Positions 53,302 to 62,393 of a stretch of DNA of 64,000 nt are shown piece after piece. The stretch's first letter is position 1; each line of letters starts with the position of its first letter. Below the pieces are notes generated by a model. It made no database searches. It was given only the letters and a program-made list of their open reading frames with translations, and was not told the DNA's origin. Source of the DNA: Xylocopilactobacillus apicola (GTDB taxonomy: Bacteria; Bacillota; Bacilli; Lactobacillales; Lactobacillaceae); the NCBI RefSeq assembly GCF_033095985.1, contig NZ_AP026802.1, positions 1,612,001-1,676,000 of the forward strand, written 5' to 3'. A program made the position numbers and the translations under genes.

Positions 53302-54296
53302 TGAAGCCATCACTGTTATTAACAGATCCCTCACCTTGCCTCCGTTATAAGATCTTGTCAAATATGTCAGATCCTGATAAAGACGAATTAAACGAACTAG
53401 ATCTTGAAAGAAAAAATGATCCTATTTTGAAATCTATTTTGGATTTACAAAATTCCGATGGTTCATTTCGCATAAGTGATCGAACTGCACCCACTTCCAT
53501 TATTCAATCAACATCAATTGCTTTAACGATGATTGCTTACCTTGGATTCGATTATAAGATGGATGAAGTTCAAAAAGCTGTAAACTACCTGATGGCAAAA
53601 CAACAAACTGATGGTTCATGGTCCTATGAAGGAGAAGAATATGACATGGTCCCCTTGCAGACAGCATTTCCACTATGGGGAATTTCATCAGTAGGTAAAT
53701 CATTAGACCCTCAACTAAAAAAATCCTATGATTGGTTATTAAGTAAACAACTAGCTGACGGTGCCTGGCCAGTTGGAACTGTTTATGGCAATTTCGGGTA
53801 CATTGCTGGATACCGAAAGCTGCCTAATTCAAAGAATGGTTGTCGAGTAAACACGACTTGTGCTTTACTTGCCTTAACTAACCACCCTAAATTAAAAAAA
53901 GATCCTCGAGTTCTCAAAGCTGCCGATGTCCTGTTGGGAAGACGCACGATTGAGCGGCACAGTATGGGGATTAATATTGCTAGATGTTTGGGTGTTGAAA
54001 AGTCATCGGGTTTCTTTAGCTACTTTGCAGCTCACGATATTGCCCTTGTGTTATCTATTATTGCAAAAATCGGCATTAATGGCGAAGATCCTCGAGTTAA
54101 CGAAATAGAAAAAACTGTCAGAGGATTTCAAAATAAATTTGGTTTAATTGAATATGAAAAATCACCCATTGTTACTCATTGGTTAACCTATGACATCAAT
54201 AACTATTTAAGTATTATTGACAGCAGCAGCGTTTTTATTCACAAAATACCAGATTTTGCTTTTAAAGGTTATCAAAAGAACAACAAATTCATATAA
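53298..54296 (+). CDS. Alpha-toroid protein with squalene-cyclase/prenyltransferase repeats
   Basis: 332 residues with repeated QW-like motifs: ILDLQNSDGSFRI (about 48), KQQTDGSWSYEG (about 102) and KQLADGAWPVG (about 150), the repeat type of squalene-hopene cyclases and protein prenyltransferase beta subunits. It is about half the length of a squalene-hopene cyclase and has no DXDD acid motif, so it is not a normal cyclase. Cys in NGCRVNTTC and His in RHSMGIN and AHDIAL could be functional. Its ATG overlaps the UvrA-like stop, so the two are translated together and probably act together. Function unknown. Confidence 0.75.
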   Translation: MMKPSLLLTDPSPCLRYKILSNMSDPDKDELNELDLERKNDPILKSILDLQNSDGSFRISDRTAPTSIIQSTSIALTMIAYLGFDYKMDEVQKAVNYLMAKQQTDGSWSYEGEEYDMVPLQTAFPLWGISSVGKSLDPQLKKSYDWLLSKQLADGAWPVGTVYGNFGYIAGYRKLPNSKNGCRVNTTCALLALTNHPKLKKDPRVLKAADVLLGRRTIERHSMGINIARCLGVEKSSGFFSYFAAHDIALVLSIIAKIGINGEDPRVNEIEKTVRGFQNKFGLIEYEKSPIVTHWLTYDINNYLSIIDSSSVFIHKIPDFAFKGYQKNNKFI

Positions 54297-54323
54297 AAAA
54301 TCCGACCAAATGATCGGATTTTT
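54295..54323. terminator. Terminator between convergent operons
   Basis: AAATCCGA and TCGGATTT pair around an 8-base loop and are followed by T on the plus strand and preceded by A-runs, so it can serve both the toroid gene and the permease at 54323. Confidence 0.8.
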
Positions 54324-56131
54324 TAGTCTTTTACCAACACGATTGAGCGATATAACAGCTCCGTAATCAAATAATACATCCCATAAAGCACTAAAAAGAT
54401 CGTAAACGGGACTAGGAGATTACCATATGGACGTTCCAACAGCTGGGTCACTTTAAACATCTGAAGCCCGAACAGAACGTGGATGATTCCAAGGATTCCT
54501 GGCATGAGGAAGAGAACACCGAGCTCTGCTTTAATCGAGCGCTGAAGCACTTTCTTCCTAGTACCAATTTTGTCCAGCATTTGATAACGCTTAGCATCAC
54601 TTGTCGCACTGGAGAGGATTTTGAACATTAAGATTGAAGCCAACATGGCAAGAAATGCAATTCCTAAGAATAAACCCATAAACTCAAAACCTGAAAACAT
54701 ACTATTAAACACTTGATAAGCCTGATACTTTTGCGTGGAATCATTAATCGGATTCGGCAGCTGAATTTTCTTAGAATTTGATTCAACTAAAGGTTTTAAC
54801 TGACCTTTTTCTTTCATGAAATCTTCTAGAACATAAAGGCTGAGTTTCGTCTCTTTGCCTTGAATTTCATGATATTTTCCGTCTAGTACAAATGCACCTT
54901 TAGCCTGCATGGATTTTGCTGGTAAATAAAGTGATAGCGTTTGGAGCCACTTCTCTGGATTTTTAAGCATCTGCTCGCCTGTGACATGAGGATGCTTAAT
55001 CGGATGATAAGTTCCATTAGGCTCAACATCGTAATAAGGCTTTCGGTTGAAATCATCGGCATTCCAATACACCTTGCTGCCGATAATCTTATAACGATAA
55101 ACACTCGTATCCGTTACATTTAATTTGCGGATCTGCTTTTGTTCTTTAGTTGTCGGATCGTGCATTACTAAATCATAATGGGAAGTCATGTTAGTCATAT
55201 CATCTGCTTCTTGGTGAAAACTTAGACCTACCGTAATTGCACCTAAAGCCAACGCAAACAAAATTGAGATCATTGCTAAAAGCTTGGTTAAATCACGAAC
55301 TCGAAAACTGAGCTGACCCAAGGTAAAACTGTGCAGACCTTTTAACCTAAATTTATCATTGTTTCTTAAAATTTGAATAATCGCTAAAAACAGCGCATCA
55401 AAGACAAAGTAGCTGCCAAGGACAATTGTAATAATTGCGATTCCAAGCCCTTTCAACTGCAATTCCGTCAATTCAAACATCGACCAGTAGCCAATTGCCA
55501 AAAGAGTGATTCCAACAACTACTTCAATAAACCACAAAATTTTATTTTTCTTAAGCAGAGTTGGCGTCTTTGCTTGGTTCAACAATTTTAAAATTGGCAG
55601 GCGAACTAATTTGCTGGCATTACGCAGCGCCATTAATGCGAATATTACCATGAAGAAAACAAACGTCACGAGGATTGCTGAAAGATTCCACGGCGTAAAA
55701 TGAGTTACTGCCAAATCCATCTGATTAATCAAAATTTTACTGACAACTTGGGTTAACCCCAGTCCTAAAATAATGCCAACTGCAACTGCAAACAGCCCAA
55801 TTGTTATAGTTTCAAGAAAAATCAGCTGTGCGATTTTTCGTGATTTAGCTCCTAACATCATGTACATCGCATACACTTTTTGCCGCATCGCTAGAAGAAA
55901 CGAGTTCGCATAGTTAATGTAAACTACCGTGATAATGCCTAGAAGGACGGCTCCAAAATAAAAGATAAAGACGATCATCTGCAGAGAGGTGTTTGATTTT
56001 AAAAATTCATGATTAGAGGCAAGCGACTGAAACATGTAAAAAATGGCTGCTGAGATCATTAAACCTGAAAATAAAACGAGATAATCTTTTAATCGACTTT
56101 TAATGCCACTTAATGCTAATTTAAAACTCAA
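54323..56131 (-). CDS. BceB-like ABC transporter permease
   Basis: 602 residues with the BceB layout of ten helices: one N-terminal, then groups at 55-75, 100-175 and 195-255, helix near 285, a large extracellular domain (about 310-480) and three C-terminal helices. Such permeases detect and remove cell-wall-active peptides such as bacitracin. The usual neighbouring BceRS two-component genes are absent here. It lies 11 bases after the ATPase gene. Confidence 0.88.
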   Translation of the reverse strand: MSFKLALSGIKSRLKDYLVLFSGLMISAAIFYMFQSLASNHEFLKSNTSLQMIVFIFYFGAVLLGIITVVYINYANSFLLAMRQKVYAMYMMLGAKSRKIAQLIFLETITIGLFAVAVGIILGLGLTQVVSKILINQMDLAVTHFTPWNLSAILVTFVFFMVIFALMALRNASKLVRLPILKLLNQAKTPTLLKKNKILWFIEVVVGITLLAIGYWSMFELTELQLKGLGIAIITIVLGSYFVFDALFLAIIQILRNNDKFRLKGLHSFTLGQLSFRVRDLTKLLAMISILFALALGAITVGLSFHQEADDMTNMTSHYDLVMHDPTTKEQKQIRKLNVTDTSVYRYKIIGSKVYWNADDFNRKPYYDVEPNGTYHPIKHPHVTGEQMLKNPEKWLQTLSLYLPAKSMQAKGAFVLDGKYHEIQGKETKLSLYVLEDFMKEKGQLKPLVESNSKKIQLPNPINDSTQKYQAYQVFNSMFSGFEFMGLFLGIAFLAMLASILMFKILSSATSDAKRYQMLDKIGTRKKVLQRSIKAELGVLFLMPGILGIIHVLFGLQMFKVTQLLERPYGNLLVPFTIFLVLYGMYYLITELLYRSIVLVKD

Positions 56132-56142
56132 TGTTCTGCCCC

Positions 56143-56895
56143 CTAATCGTTAAATGTTCCGAGTTCATCAAGAATCTGGTGGTAAAACGATTCTCGATCT
56201 TGTTGATTACGCTTTAGCTCGCGAAAAATTACTCCATCTTTGATGAAAAGAATTCTTTGACAAAAGCTCGCAGAAAATGGATCGTGCGTTACGAGGAGAA
56301 TCGAAATCTGATCTTTAAAATTAAGACTCGACATGGTGGTTAATAGCTCACGAGCACTGTTAGAATCAAGTGCTCCTGTTGGTTCATCACCAAAAAGAAT
56401 TGCAGGCTTTGTCACAAGTGCCCGTGCAGCAGCTACTCGCTGTTTCTGTCCGCCTGAGATTTCAGTAGGATATTTTGGAAGAATTTCTTCGATTGATAAT
56501 TTTTGAGCAATCATTTTAACCATCGCCTTAATTTGACGTGGGCTCACGCCTTGTAACGATAACGGTAATGCAATATTTTCTTCGGAAGTGAGGTTTTCTA
56601 AGAGATTAAAATCTTGAAAAATAAAACCAATCTGATGAGCCCGAAAGTCTGCCAGCGCATTCCCTTTTAAACCAGTAATGTCATGACCATTAATCTGCAC
56701 ATTACCTGAAGTTGGCTTATCGAGCGTTGATAAAATGTTTAATAACGTCGATTTCCCTGAACCTGAGGCTCCCATAATTCCAATGAACTCCCCCTTTTCA
56801 ACTTGAAAGCTGACATCTTTAAGGGCGGTTGTTTGTTCACCACGCGCTTTACCATAAATTTTCTTAACTTCTTTAACTTCCACAACATTTGTCAT
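56143..56895 (-). CDS. BceA-like ABC transporter ATPase
   Basis: 250 residues with Walker A GASGSGKST, signature ISGGQKQRVA, Walker [13 protein letters not shown] and LVTHDPF; QDFNLLENLT after the Q-loop is typical of BceA. AGGAGGAAAAG precedes the ATG. The promoter contains the BceR-like inverted repeat that is also present before the ABC-2 operon at 25.6 kb. Confidence 0.93.
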   Translation of the reverse strand: MTNVVEVKEVKKIYGKARGEQTTALKDVSFQVEKGEFIGIMGASGSGKSTLLNILSTLDKPTSGNVQINGHDITGLKGNALADFRAHQIGFIFQDFNLLENLTSEENIALPLSLQGVSPRQIKAMVKMIAQKLSIEEILPKYPTEISGGQKQRVAAARALVTKPAILFGDEPTGALDSNSARELLTTMSSLNFKDQISILLVTHDPFSASFCQRILFIKDGVIFRELKRNQQDRESFYHQILDELGTFND

Positions 56896-56926
56896 GAACT
56901 TTTCCTCCTGATTTGATTACGAATGA

Positions 56927-56969
56927 ATTCTAGCAGGAAAAGTTGGGTTCTAAACTAACAGTTTTGTAA
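56927..56969 (-). promoter_or_regulatory. BceR-like inverted repeat and promoter (second copy)
   Basis: Minus strand TTACAAAACTGTTA (56969-56956) with TAGAAT 23 bases downstream. About 23 of 24 bases around it match the copy at 25691-25704. Confidence 0.6.
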
Positions 56970-57017
56970 GGTTGGAAATAACTGTTAAAATTAACATCAA
57001 ATAAGAAAGGATTAATC

Positions 57018-57488
57018 ATGAGCAATAATGAATTTACTTTCGAATGTCCTGATTTAACAGAAGGAGCAACATTTCCTCTTCGATATACTGGCAGAGGTGA
57101 TAACATTTCTCCTGAATTTATTCTTCATAACGTTGCGGTGAACGCTCAAACAATCGCAATTACTTTAGATGACATCAAACATCCAATTTTCAAAACCTTC
57201 AACCATTGGTTAATTTGGAATCTGCTTGTCAAGGACCGCATTCCCGGACATATTCCTGCTGGTAAAATCCTTCCTGAGCTAGGAAATGCAAAACAAGGAG
57301 TTGCTTACGGACGCCACCACTATGCGGGTCCTAAGCCACCACGCGGAAAACAGCACGCTTATCGATTTACAGTTTATGTTCTTGATTCTGAACTCGAATT
57401 AAAACCAAGCGCTCGCAAAAAAGACTTTTTAAAAGCAAGTGATCCGCACATTTTGCAACAAGCTGAACTCACCGGCTTATTTGAGTAA
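57018..57488 (+). CDS. YbhB/YbcL-type phosphatidylethanolamine-binding-like protein
   Basis: 156 residues of the bacterial PEBP family: an early SPEF motif (NISPEFIL), TLDDIKHP, the HWLIWN strand and GPKPPRGKQHAYRF, which form the conserved anion-binding pocket. It is a soluble protein with unclear cellular role. AGAAAGGATTA precedes the ATG. It is divergent from the BceAB-like operon. Confidence 0.92.
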   Translation: MSNNEFTFECPDLTEGATFPLRYTGRGDNISPEFILHNVAVNAQTIAITLDDIKHPIFKTFNHWLIWNLLVKDRIPGHIPAGKILPELGNAKQGVAYGRHHYAGPKPPRGKQHAYRFTVYVLDSELELKPSARKKDFLKASDPHILQQAELTGLFE

Positions 57489-57546
57489 ATTTTTTGACTC
57501 CTGCGATATAATGAAATGAGTCTATTATTGAAGGAGAAAATTTAGT

Positions 57547-58263
57547 TTGGCAAAAAAATATCGGGGGCACAATGGTGCGCTTCATTCCTATGAATTCTAT
57601 CAAGAACGGAAAAATGATCCGATGTGGCATGATGATTTTATTGAGGTTCGCCGCATTAAACGCCGGACTTCCCTCGTTGAAGCAATTGTCGTTGTTGCGT
57701 TAGTTGTTTTTGGCGTCGGTATGTATGGCATCGTCGAGAAAAACAAGCAAACACCTGCCGCTCCAATCGCTAGTTCTAGTAGTTCTTCTGCTCAATCAGA
57801 GTCTTCAAAAGAAGTTCAATCAAGCCCCGAAGCGAGTAAAGAAAGCTCTCAGCCTCAAAAGCAGGAAACTGGTGATTCTGATCGGCTTAAGAGCTTTCTC
57901 ACTGGTAAAAGTTATAAAATCGTGCCAATTCTTTATGACGGAATCAATGCCAATCAAGCGGCGCACACAAATAAAGCACCTCAGAATTTTGTAGAAAATA
58001 GTATTAAGATTCTGAATTTTGTTGACGAAACGACTGTCACCACCAAGAGTGTTAATGGCGGGCAGGATAGTAAGGAAAATTATCAAGTTTCAGATTCAAC
58101 TCTAACAATCGGATCTTTTAACGTCCCATATCAAATGCATGATAACGACGCTGAATTTAAAACTTGGACTTCAAAAGATCAGGACGGACATACCGTAACT
58201 TGGAAAATGGAACCCTACCACGAAAACAACCAACAACATAATCATCATCACGACCACGATTAA
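57547..58263 (+). CDS. Membrane-anchored protein with Ser-rich linker and His-rich tail
   Basis: 238 residues from a TTG start (AAGGAG upstream). A basic cytoplasmic part (1-45), one helix (about 48-66), a Ser/Gln/Glu-rich linker (75-112) and an extracellular domain follow, and the end is NNQQHNHHHDHD. I do not recognise the domain (KSYKIVPILYDGINANQA). The His-rich tail could bind metal. A strong terminator follows. Confidence 0.75.
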   Translation: MAKKYRGHNGALHSYEFYQERKNDPMWHDDFIEVRRIKRRTSLVEAIVVVALVVFGVGMYGIVEKNKQTPAAPIASSSSSSAQSESSKEVQSSPEASKESSQPQKQETGDSDRLKSFLTGKSYKIVPILYDGINANQAAHTNKAPQNFVENSIKILNFVDETTVTTKSVNGGQDSKENYQVSDSTLTIGSFNVPYQMHDNDAEFKTWTSKDQDGHTVTWKMEPYHENNQQHNHHHDHD

Positions 58264-58294
58264 AAAGCCCTTGAATTTACGCTCAAGGGCTTTT
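58262..58294. terminator. Bidirectional terminator
   Basis: AAAAGCCCTTGA pairs with TCAAGGGCTTTT around a short loop, between the His-tail gene and the convergent HTH gene. Confidence 0.9.
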
Positions 58295-58493
58295 ATTTCA
58301 CATGTTTAATAATATCTCCCGGCTGACAGTCCAATGCTTCGCAAATTTTCTCTAAAGTGCTAAAACGAATGCCTTTAGCTTTGCCATTTTTTAAAATCGA
58401 TAAATTGGCTGGAGTGATGTCAATTATTTGAGCCAACTCTTTTGAACTCATTTTCTTCTGCAGCATCACCATATCTAAGGTTATTTCAATCAT
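58293..58493 (-). CDS. YozG-like Xre/Cro helix-turn-helix regulator
   Basis: 66 residues, nearly all one Cro/Xre helix-turn-helix (MSSKELAQIIDITPANLSIL, then LEKICEALDCQPGDI). Such small regulators are typically paired with DUF2975 membrane proteins, as here: the DUF2975 gene lies 14 bases upstream in the same operon. Confidence 0.92.
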   Translation of the reverse strand: MIEITLDMVMLQKKMSSKELAQIIDITPANLSILKNGKAKGIRFSTLEKICEALDCQPGDIIKHVK

Positions 58494-58507
58494 TTAATTT
58501 TACTCCA

Positions 58508-59026
58508 TTAGATTAGACTATCAGAATCCTCCTGTAATTCAACACCTCTTTTGAAAACTAAATAAATCACATAGATGACTAGAAATACCAGCGCGACGAC
58601 GAACAGCTCTGTCCACGAAATGTTCATACTCTTCTGATGAATGATATTAAATAGAATTTTGGCCAATAAATCAAGGAAGAAAAAAGCTGCTGTATCCCAC
58701 ATAATCCACCGAATATTTTTCAGATTATCAGCCGTAAAATAAATTTCATGCTTAAGATTTCTGACAATTCTTCTAACAAAAATTGAAACTCCTAAAAATC
58801 CAACCACAATTAGGAACGCCGTGATCAGCGAAAAAACATCTGCAACCGTAGAAGAAGATTTGTCTAAAACATCTTCCAGCAATTCAGTATGGAAGCTGCC
58901 AAAGTCAAAAACCATTTCTAGTCCCGCAAACAATAACGCACCTGTTGCAATTGCGAAGATAGCCGAAAAGACATATGTAACTATTTCCAAAACGCTTAAC
59001 AGCACTGAATTAACTTTTTTGCTCAT
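58508..59026 (-). CDS. DUF2975 membrane protein
   Basis: 172 residues with four helices (about 12-32, 60-80, 100-120, 137-157) and the DUF2975 pattern FVRRIVRNLKHEIYFTADNL. Function is unknown; it is regularly encoded with the small HTH protein found downstream. It is a paralogue of the frameshifted gene upstream. Confidence 0.88.
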   Translation of the reverse strand: MSKKVNSVLLSVLEIVTYVFSAIFAIATGALLFAGLEMVFDFGSFHTELLEDVLDKSSSTVADVFSLITAFLIVVGFLGVSIFVRRIVRNLKHEIYFTADNLKNIRWIMWDTAAFFFLDLLAKILFNIIHQKSMNISWTELFVVALVFLVIYVIYLVFKRGVELQEDSDSLI

Positions 59027-59440
59027 TTTTAGATCCTTTTCTTAAAAATAAGTAAATCGGCACGAAGAACAGCCATGTCCACGAAACATAAATATCACTG
59101 ATGTTTTGTAAGTGAAAGACTTTTGATAATACTTCCAGCACCAAAAAAGCAGCAGTCAATCGCCTAATTTGCTTTAGGTTATCAGAATTGGGACTCTTAA
59201 TCATTCTTCTGGCAAAAATCGAAACTCCTAAAAGAACAATAATAAGTGCGAGGGACAAAAACCAAGCCAGCAACGATTGCTCCGCATTTGAAAGTAGAGT
59301 TGTGCGCAAATTACCGATATTTAAAAACATTCCAATTCCCGCAATCATCAAGCCGCCAATATCAATTATAAATATGCCAGAAAAAATATACGTCACTATT
59401 TCAGGACGCTCAACAAAACTGAATTAACTTTTTTATTCAT
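59010..59440 (-). pseudogene. Frameshifted DUF2975 paralogue
   Basis: From the ATG at 59440 the frame reads MNKKVNSVLLSVLK and stops at once; with one base added after CTG it continues IVTYIFSGIFIIDIGG through RRMIKSPNSDNLKQIRR to the end at 59010. The start is nearly identical to that of the next gene (MSKKVNSVLLSVLE), which shows tandem duplication followed by a one-base deletion. Confidence 0.8.
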
Positions 59441-59504
59441 CTTAACGTTTCCTTTTTTGATTTCTGTTATTGTAAAACAATAATTATTTTTTGTCAAACA
59501 ATAA

Positions 59505-59811
59505 TTAAAACCAATCAATGAACTGGCGCATCATAAGGTCTGGCTCTGCCTCTAAGGCAATTAACACTTTATTATCCGCTTGGCTCGGTAAAGCTCCGGT
59601 TTCGTAGATCGCAACAGTTGTCACACTGAAGTTCAATAGCGCCGCAAAATCTAGTTGCGTTAAACCTAACCGATGACGCTTATTGGTGTAATAAATTTAT
59701 GATTTTCACGATAACGATCTAATGCCTGATTAATTGCAGCTTCATCATCAAAGTGCGAATTTCAATCTCCTCTCCTCGAATTTTATATTTTTCGTTAATG
59801 ATAGTCTTCAT
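59505..59811 (-). pseudogene. Decayed HTH antitoxin (MqsA/HigA-like)
   Basis: The minus strand starts MKTIINEKYKIRGEEIEIRT after AGGAGGTCATTG, loses frame, and then gives FDDEAAINQALDRYRENHKF and KRHRLGLTQLDFAALLNFS with VTTVAIYETGALPSQADN in further frames, ending at 59505. The last part is a Xre-type helix-turn-helix with the ETG/P turn of MqsA-like antitoxins. At least two indels separate the parts. No toxin gene is adjacent. Confidence 0.75.
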
Positions 59812-59865
59812 CAATGACCTCCTAATTAGAATCTAGAAAATAAATAACTTGCACTTATTTTATAG

Positions 59866-59893
59866 AAAAAAAGCAGGTTTGGATACCCCCTAC
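59866..59893 (-). terminator. Probable lepA terminator
   Basis: AGTAGG pairs with CCTGCT (one G-U pair) and is followed by seven T on the minus strand, about 30 bases after the lepA stop. Confidence 0.5.
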
Positions 59894-59921
59894 TTCTTCA
59901 ATTCAATGGCACAAGATCAAG

Positions 59922-61718
59922 TTATTGCTTCAATTCCAAGATTGAGTTAAAGACTTCTTGTGACAGTTTGACGTTATTTTTGACTGCCTGGCGCTTGTTG
60001 ACGCTCTGGCGCCGCAGTAAATCTTGTTTCTTCGAAATACTTTTTTTAGTGGCACTAACGGCAGCATTTTTCCTTAAAGGCGGAATATCAACGCGGGCGA
60101 GTGCCTTACCCTCCACGATTGCCTGAGCGGGCATCGGATAAAGCGCGCGGGGAACGGTATATTTCAATTTATGAACCAGCTCTTGGGTGAGGCGGGCAGC
60201 ATCTGAGCGATGAACGACAAACGACAGGGCATCGATTGGCGAATAGTTGATATCGACCTCAACTTTCACCACATCAGCCTTCTGATACCCCGCATCTTCG
60301 GTATCCAAAGTTGCATATCCGTGAGAAACCGACTTGAGTTCATTAAAAAATTGGTACGCCACTTCTGAAACGGGAATCTGATAAATTAGTTCAGCGTTTT
60401 TGGCACTCGAATCCATGTCCATGAGTTCGCCCTTATGCTGGTCAGCAAGCTTCATCACGGCACTCATGAGGTCATTTGGGACTTCAATTGTTGCATTTAC
60501 TATCGGTTCCTCGATGTAATCAATTTCGTTGAAATACGGGAATTGCGTTGGATTGGTGATTTCCTTAACTTCTCCGTCTTTCTTCAAATGAATCCGATAA
60601 GTTACGTTCGGGGCGGTGGTTAAAACTTCTAAGCCGTACTCATTTTTCAATCTTTCCTGGATGATCTGGAGGTGAAACATGCCAAGGAATCCGCAACGAA
60701 ATCCTGGTCCGAGAGCATCAGAGAGCTCTTCGCGATAATGAAGTGAGGGATCATTCAGAACTAATTTTGCTAAAGCACTTTTCAATTCCTGGTAATCATT
60801 ATTCTTCGGATAAAATCCGGCAAACACCACGGATTTAGCTGATTCATAGCCCTGAAGCGGCGTTTTGGTCGGATGATCTTTTAGCGTCAAAGTGTCTCCC
60901 ACTCGCACCAACTGCGGATCTTTTAACCCCGTCACAACATAACCAACGTCGCCTACCGATAACTGATCAACTTGCTTCATTTCCGGTGTGAAGATGCCAA
61001 TTTCATTGGTTTGAATGTTCACATTTTCGGCCACCAGTATTGCTTGCTCGTCCGTTTTTAAGGTGCCCTCAAAAATCCGCACGTAAGCAATTATGCCAAG
61101 AAATGGATTGTAGAGCGAATCGAAAACCAGCGCCTTCAATGTCTCCTTGGGATCTCCTTTAGGAGCTGGAATTCTGGTGTGGATTGCTTCCAAAACCGCT
61201 TCAACTCCAAGCCCGGTTTTCGCAGAAATTTTTAGGATTTCTGCTTCAATTAGATCATCGTCCAATTCTCTAATCTGTTCCTCGGTTTCCTCGACGTTAG
61301 CCGCTGGCATATCAACTTTATTGATGACTGGAATGATCGCCAAATGATTTTTCTTAGCTAAGCGATAATTAGCAACCGTTTGAGCTTGCACTCCCTGCGT
61401 TGCATCGACCAACAAAATTGCTCCATCACTGGCAGCAAGGCTTTTGGAAACTTCATAGGAAAAGTCGACGTGACCAGGCGTGTCAATAAAATTATATTCA
61501 TACTGGTGACCGTCTTTAGCTTGGTAAACGTTGCGAACCGTGCGCGATTTAACCGTCACTCCGTGTTCCTGCTCAACCTTTAAATCGTCTAAAAGCTGAT
61601 CTTTTTCATCACGCTTGTCGATAGTATGCGTCAACTCCATAATTCGATCAGCCAAAGTCGACTTTCCATGATCGATATGCGCAATAATCGAAAAATTGCG
61701 AATATATTTTTGATTCAT
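59922..61718 (-). CDS. lepA: LepA/EF4-family translation GTPase, divergent paralogue
   Basis: 598 residues with all GTPase motifs (AHIDHGKST, DTPGHVDF, NKVDMP, SAKTG), the LepA domain order and length. The C-terminal domain is divergent: where EF4 normally has RKNVLAKCYGGDISRK it has RKNAAVSATKKSISKK, so the conserved CYGGD block that reaches the peptidyl-transferase centre is missing. This suggests the second LepA paralogue found in some lactobacilli rather than the housekeeping copy. It shares the TAATG junction with the TetR gene, so the repressor probably controls it. Confidence 0.9.
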   Translation of the reverse strand: MNQKYIRNFSIIAHIDHGKSTLADRIMELTHTIDKRDEKDQLLDDLKVEQEHGVTVKSRTVRNVYQAKDGHQYEYNFIDTPGHVDFSYEVSKSLAASDGAILLVDATQGVQAQTVANYRLAKKNHLAIIPVINKVDMPAANVEETEEQIRELDDDLIEAEILKISAKTGLGVEAVLEAIHTRIPAPKGDPKETLKALVFDSLYNPFLGIIAYVRIFEGTLKTDEQAILVAENVNIQTNEIGIFTPEMKQVDQLSVGDVGYVVTGLKDPQLVRVGDTLTLKDHPTKTPLQGYESAKSVVFAGFYPKNNDYQELKSALAKLVLNDPSLHYREELSDALGPGFRCGFLGMFHLQIIQERLKNEYGLEVLTTAPNVTYRIHLKKDGEVKEITNPTQFPYFNEIDYIEEPIVNATIEVPNDLMSAVMKLADQHKGELMDMDSSAKNAELIYQIPVSEVAYQFFNELKSVSHGYATLDTEDAGYQKADVVKVEVDINYSPIDALSFVVHRSDAARLTQELVHKLKYTVPRALYPMPAQAIVEGKALARVDIPPLRKNAAVSATKKSISKKQDLLRRQSVNKRQAVKNNVKLSQEVFNSILELKQ

Positions 61719-62374
61719 TATAAACTCCCCTTTCTAAGCAATAATCCGTCTAAGTAAGCAGCATAAATTTCCTGGGCTTGCCGATTCAAATCAACATGAA
61801 AATCTTTCATTTCCATTTTCAGCTGTTGATGATTAAACTGATCCAATCCTGATAAGTTCATTAAACCGCTGATAATCGCACTTTGGGCGAAAAACAATTG
61901 ATTAACTTCCTGTGCAGTTAAAGTTGAAATCTTTTCAGCAATCGCCTGATTCAGGCTCTGGGTAATGTGATACAGTTTTTCTCGTTCCCGCACGGTTTGA
62001 TCTTTGATCCAATTCTTCTCAAGAACCAATCCCCGCAAAGCGTTTAAGCGCACGACGACAGGCCGATTTTCAATCAAATCTTGCGTTAAATCTAACAAGA
62101 ATTGCCGTAGTTCTGCCAAACTGCTAATCTTTTGGGCATCAAATTGACTGTGAGCTGCCAAGAAATATTCTTGATAGCCATGCAGCAAAAGATCCATAAA
62201 GATGCTTTCCTTGGTGGGATAATAATTGAACAGCGTTCCCTTTGCGACCCCCGCGGATCGGGCAATTTGAGCCATTGTAATCTCAAAATACGAATGATTT
62301 TGAAAAAGCTCCAAAGCGGATTCGGCAATTTGTTGAGTTTTTAATTCTTTTTGTTTTTCATTTTGTGCATACAT
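61718..62374 (-). CDS. TetR-family regulator upstream of lepA
   Basis: 218 residues from the ATG at 62374; an ATG at 62407 lies inside the palindrome TGACCAACGGTCA and has no ribosome site. The helix-turn-helix is at about 20-60 (ITMAQIARSAGVAKGTLFNY) and the rest is a helical ligand domain. The operator-like palindrome just upstream suggests autoregulation, and the one-base overlap with lepA puts both under it. Confidence 0.9.
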   Translation of the reverse strand: MYAQNEKQKELKTQQIAESALELFQNHSYFEITMAQIARSAGVAKGTLFNYYPTKESIFMDLLLHGYQEYFLAAHSQFDAQKISSLAELRQFLLDLTQDLIENRPVVVRLNALRGLVLEKNWIKDQTVREREKLYHITQSLNQAIAEKISTLTAQEVNQLFFAQSAIISGLMNLSGLDQFNHQQLKMEMKDFHVDLNRQAQEIYAAYLDGLLLRKGSL

Positions 62375-62393
62375 CGACTCTTTACCTTCAAAT

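Noticed and set aside
53298-54296. Calling the toroid protein a squalene-hopene cyclase
   Set aside because: It is about half the usual length and lacks the DXDD catalytic motif; only the QW-type repeats fit.
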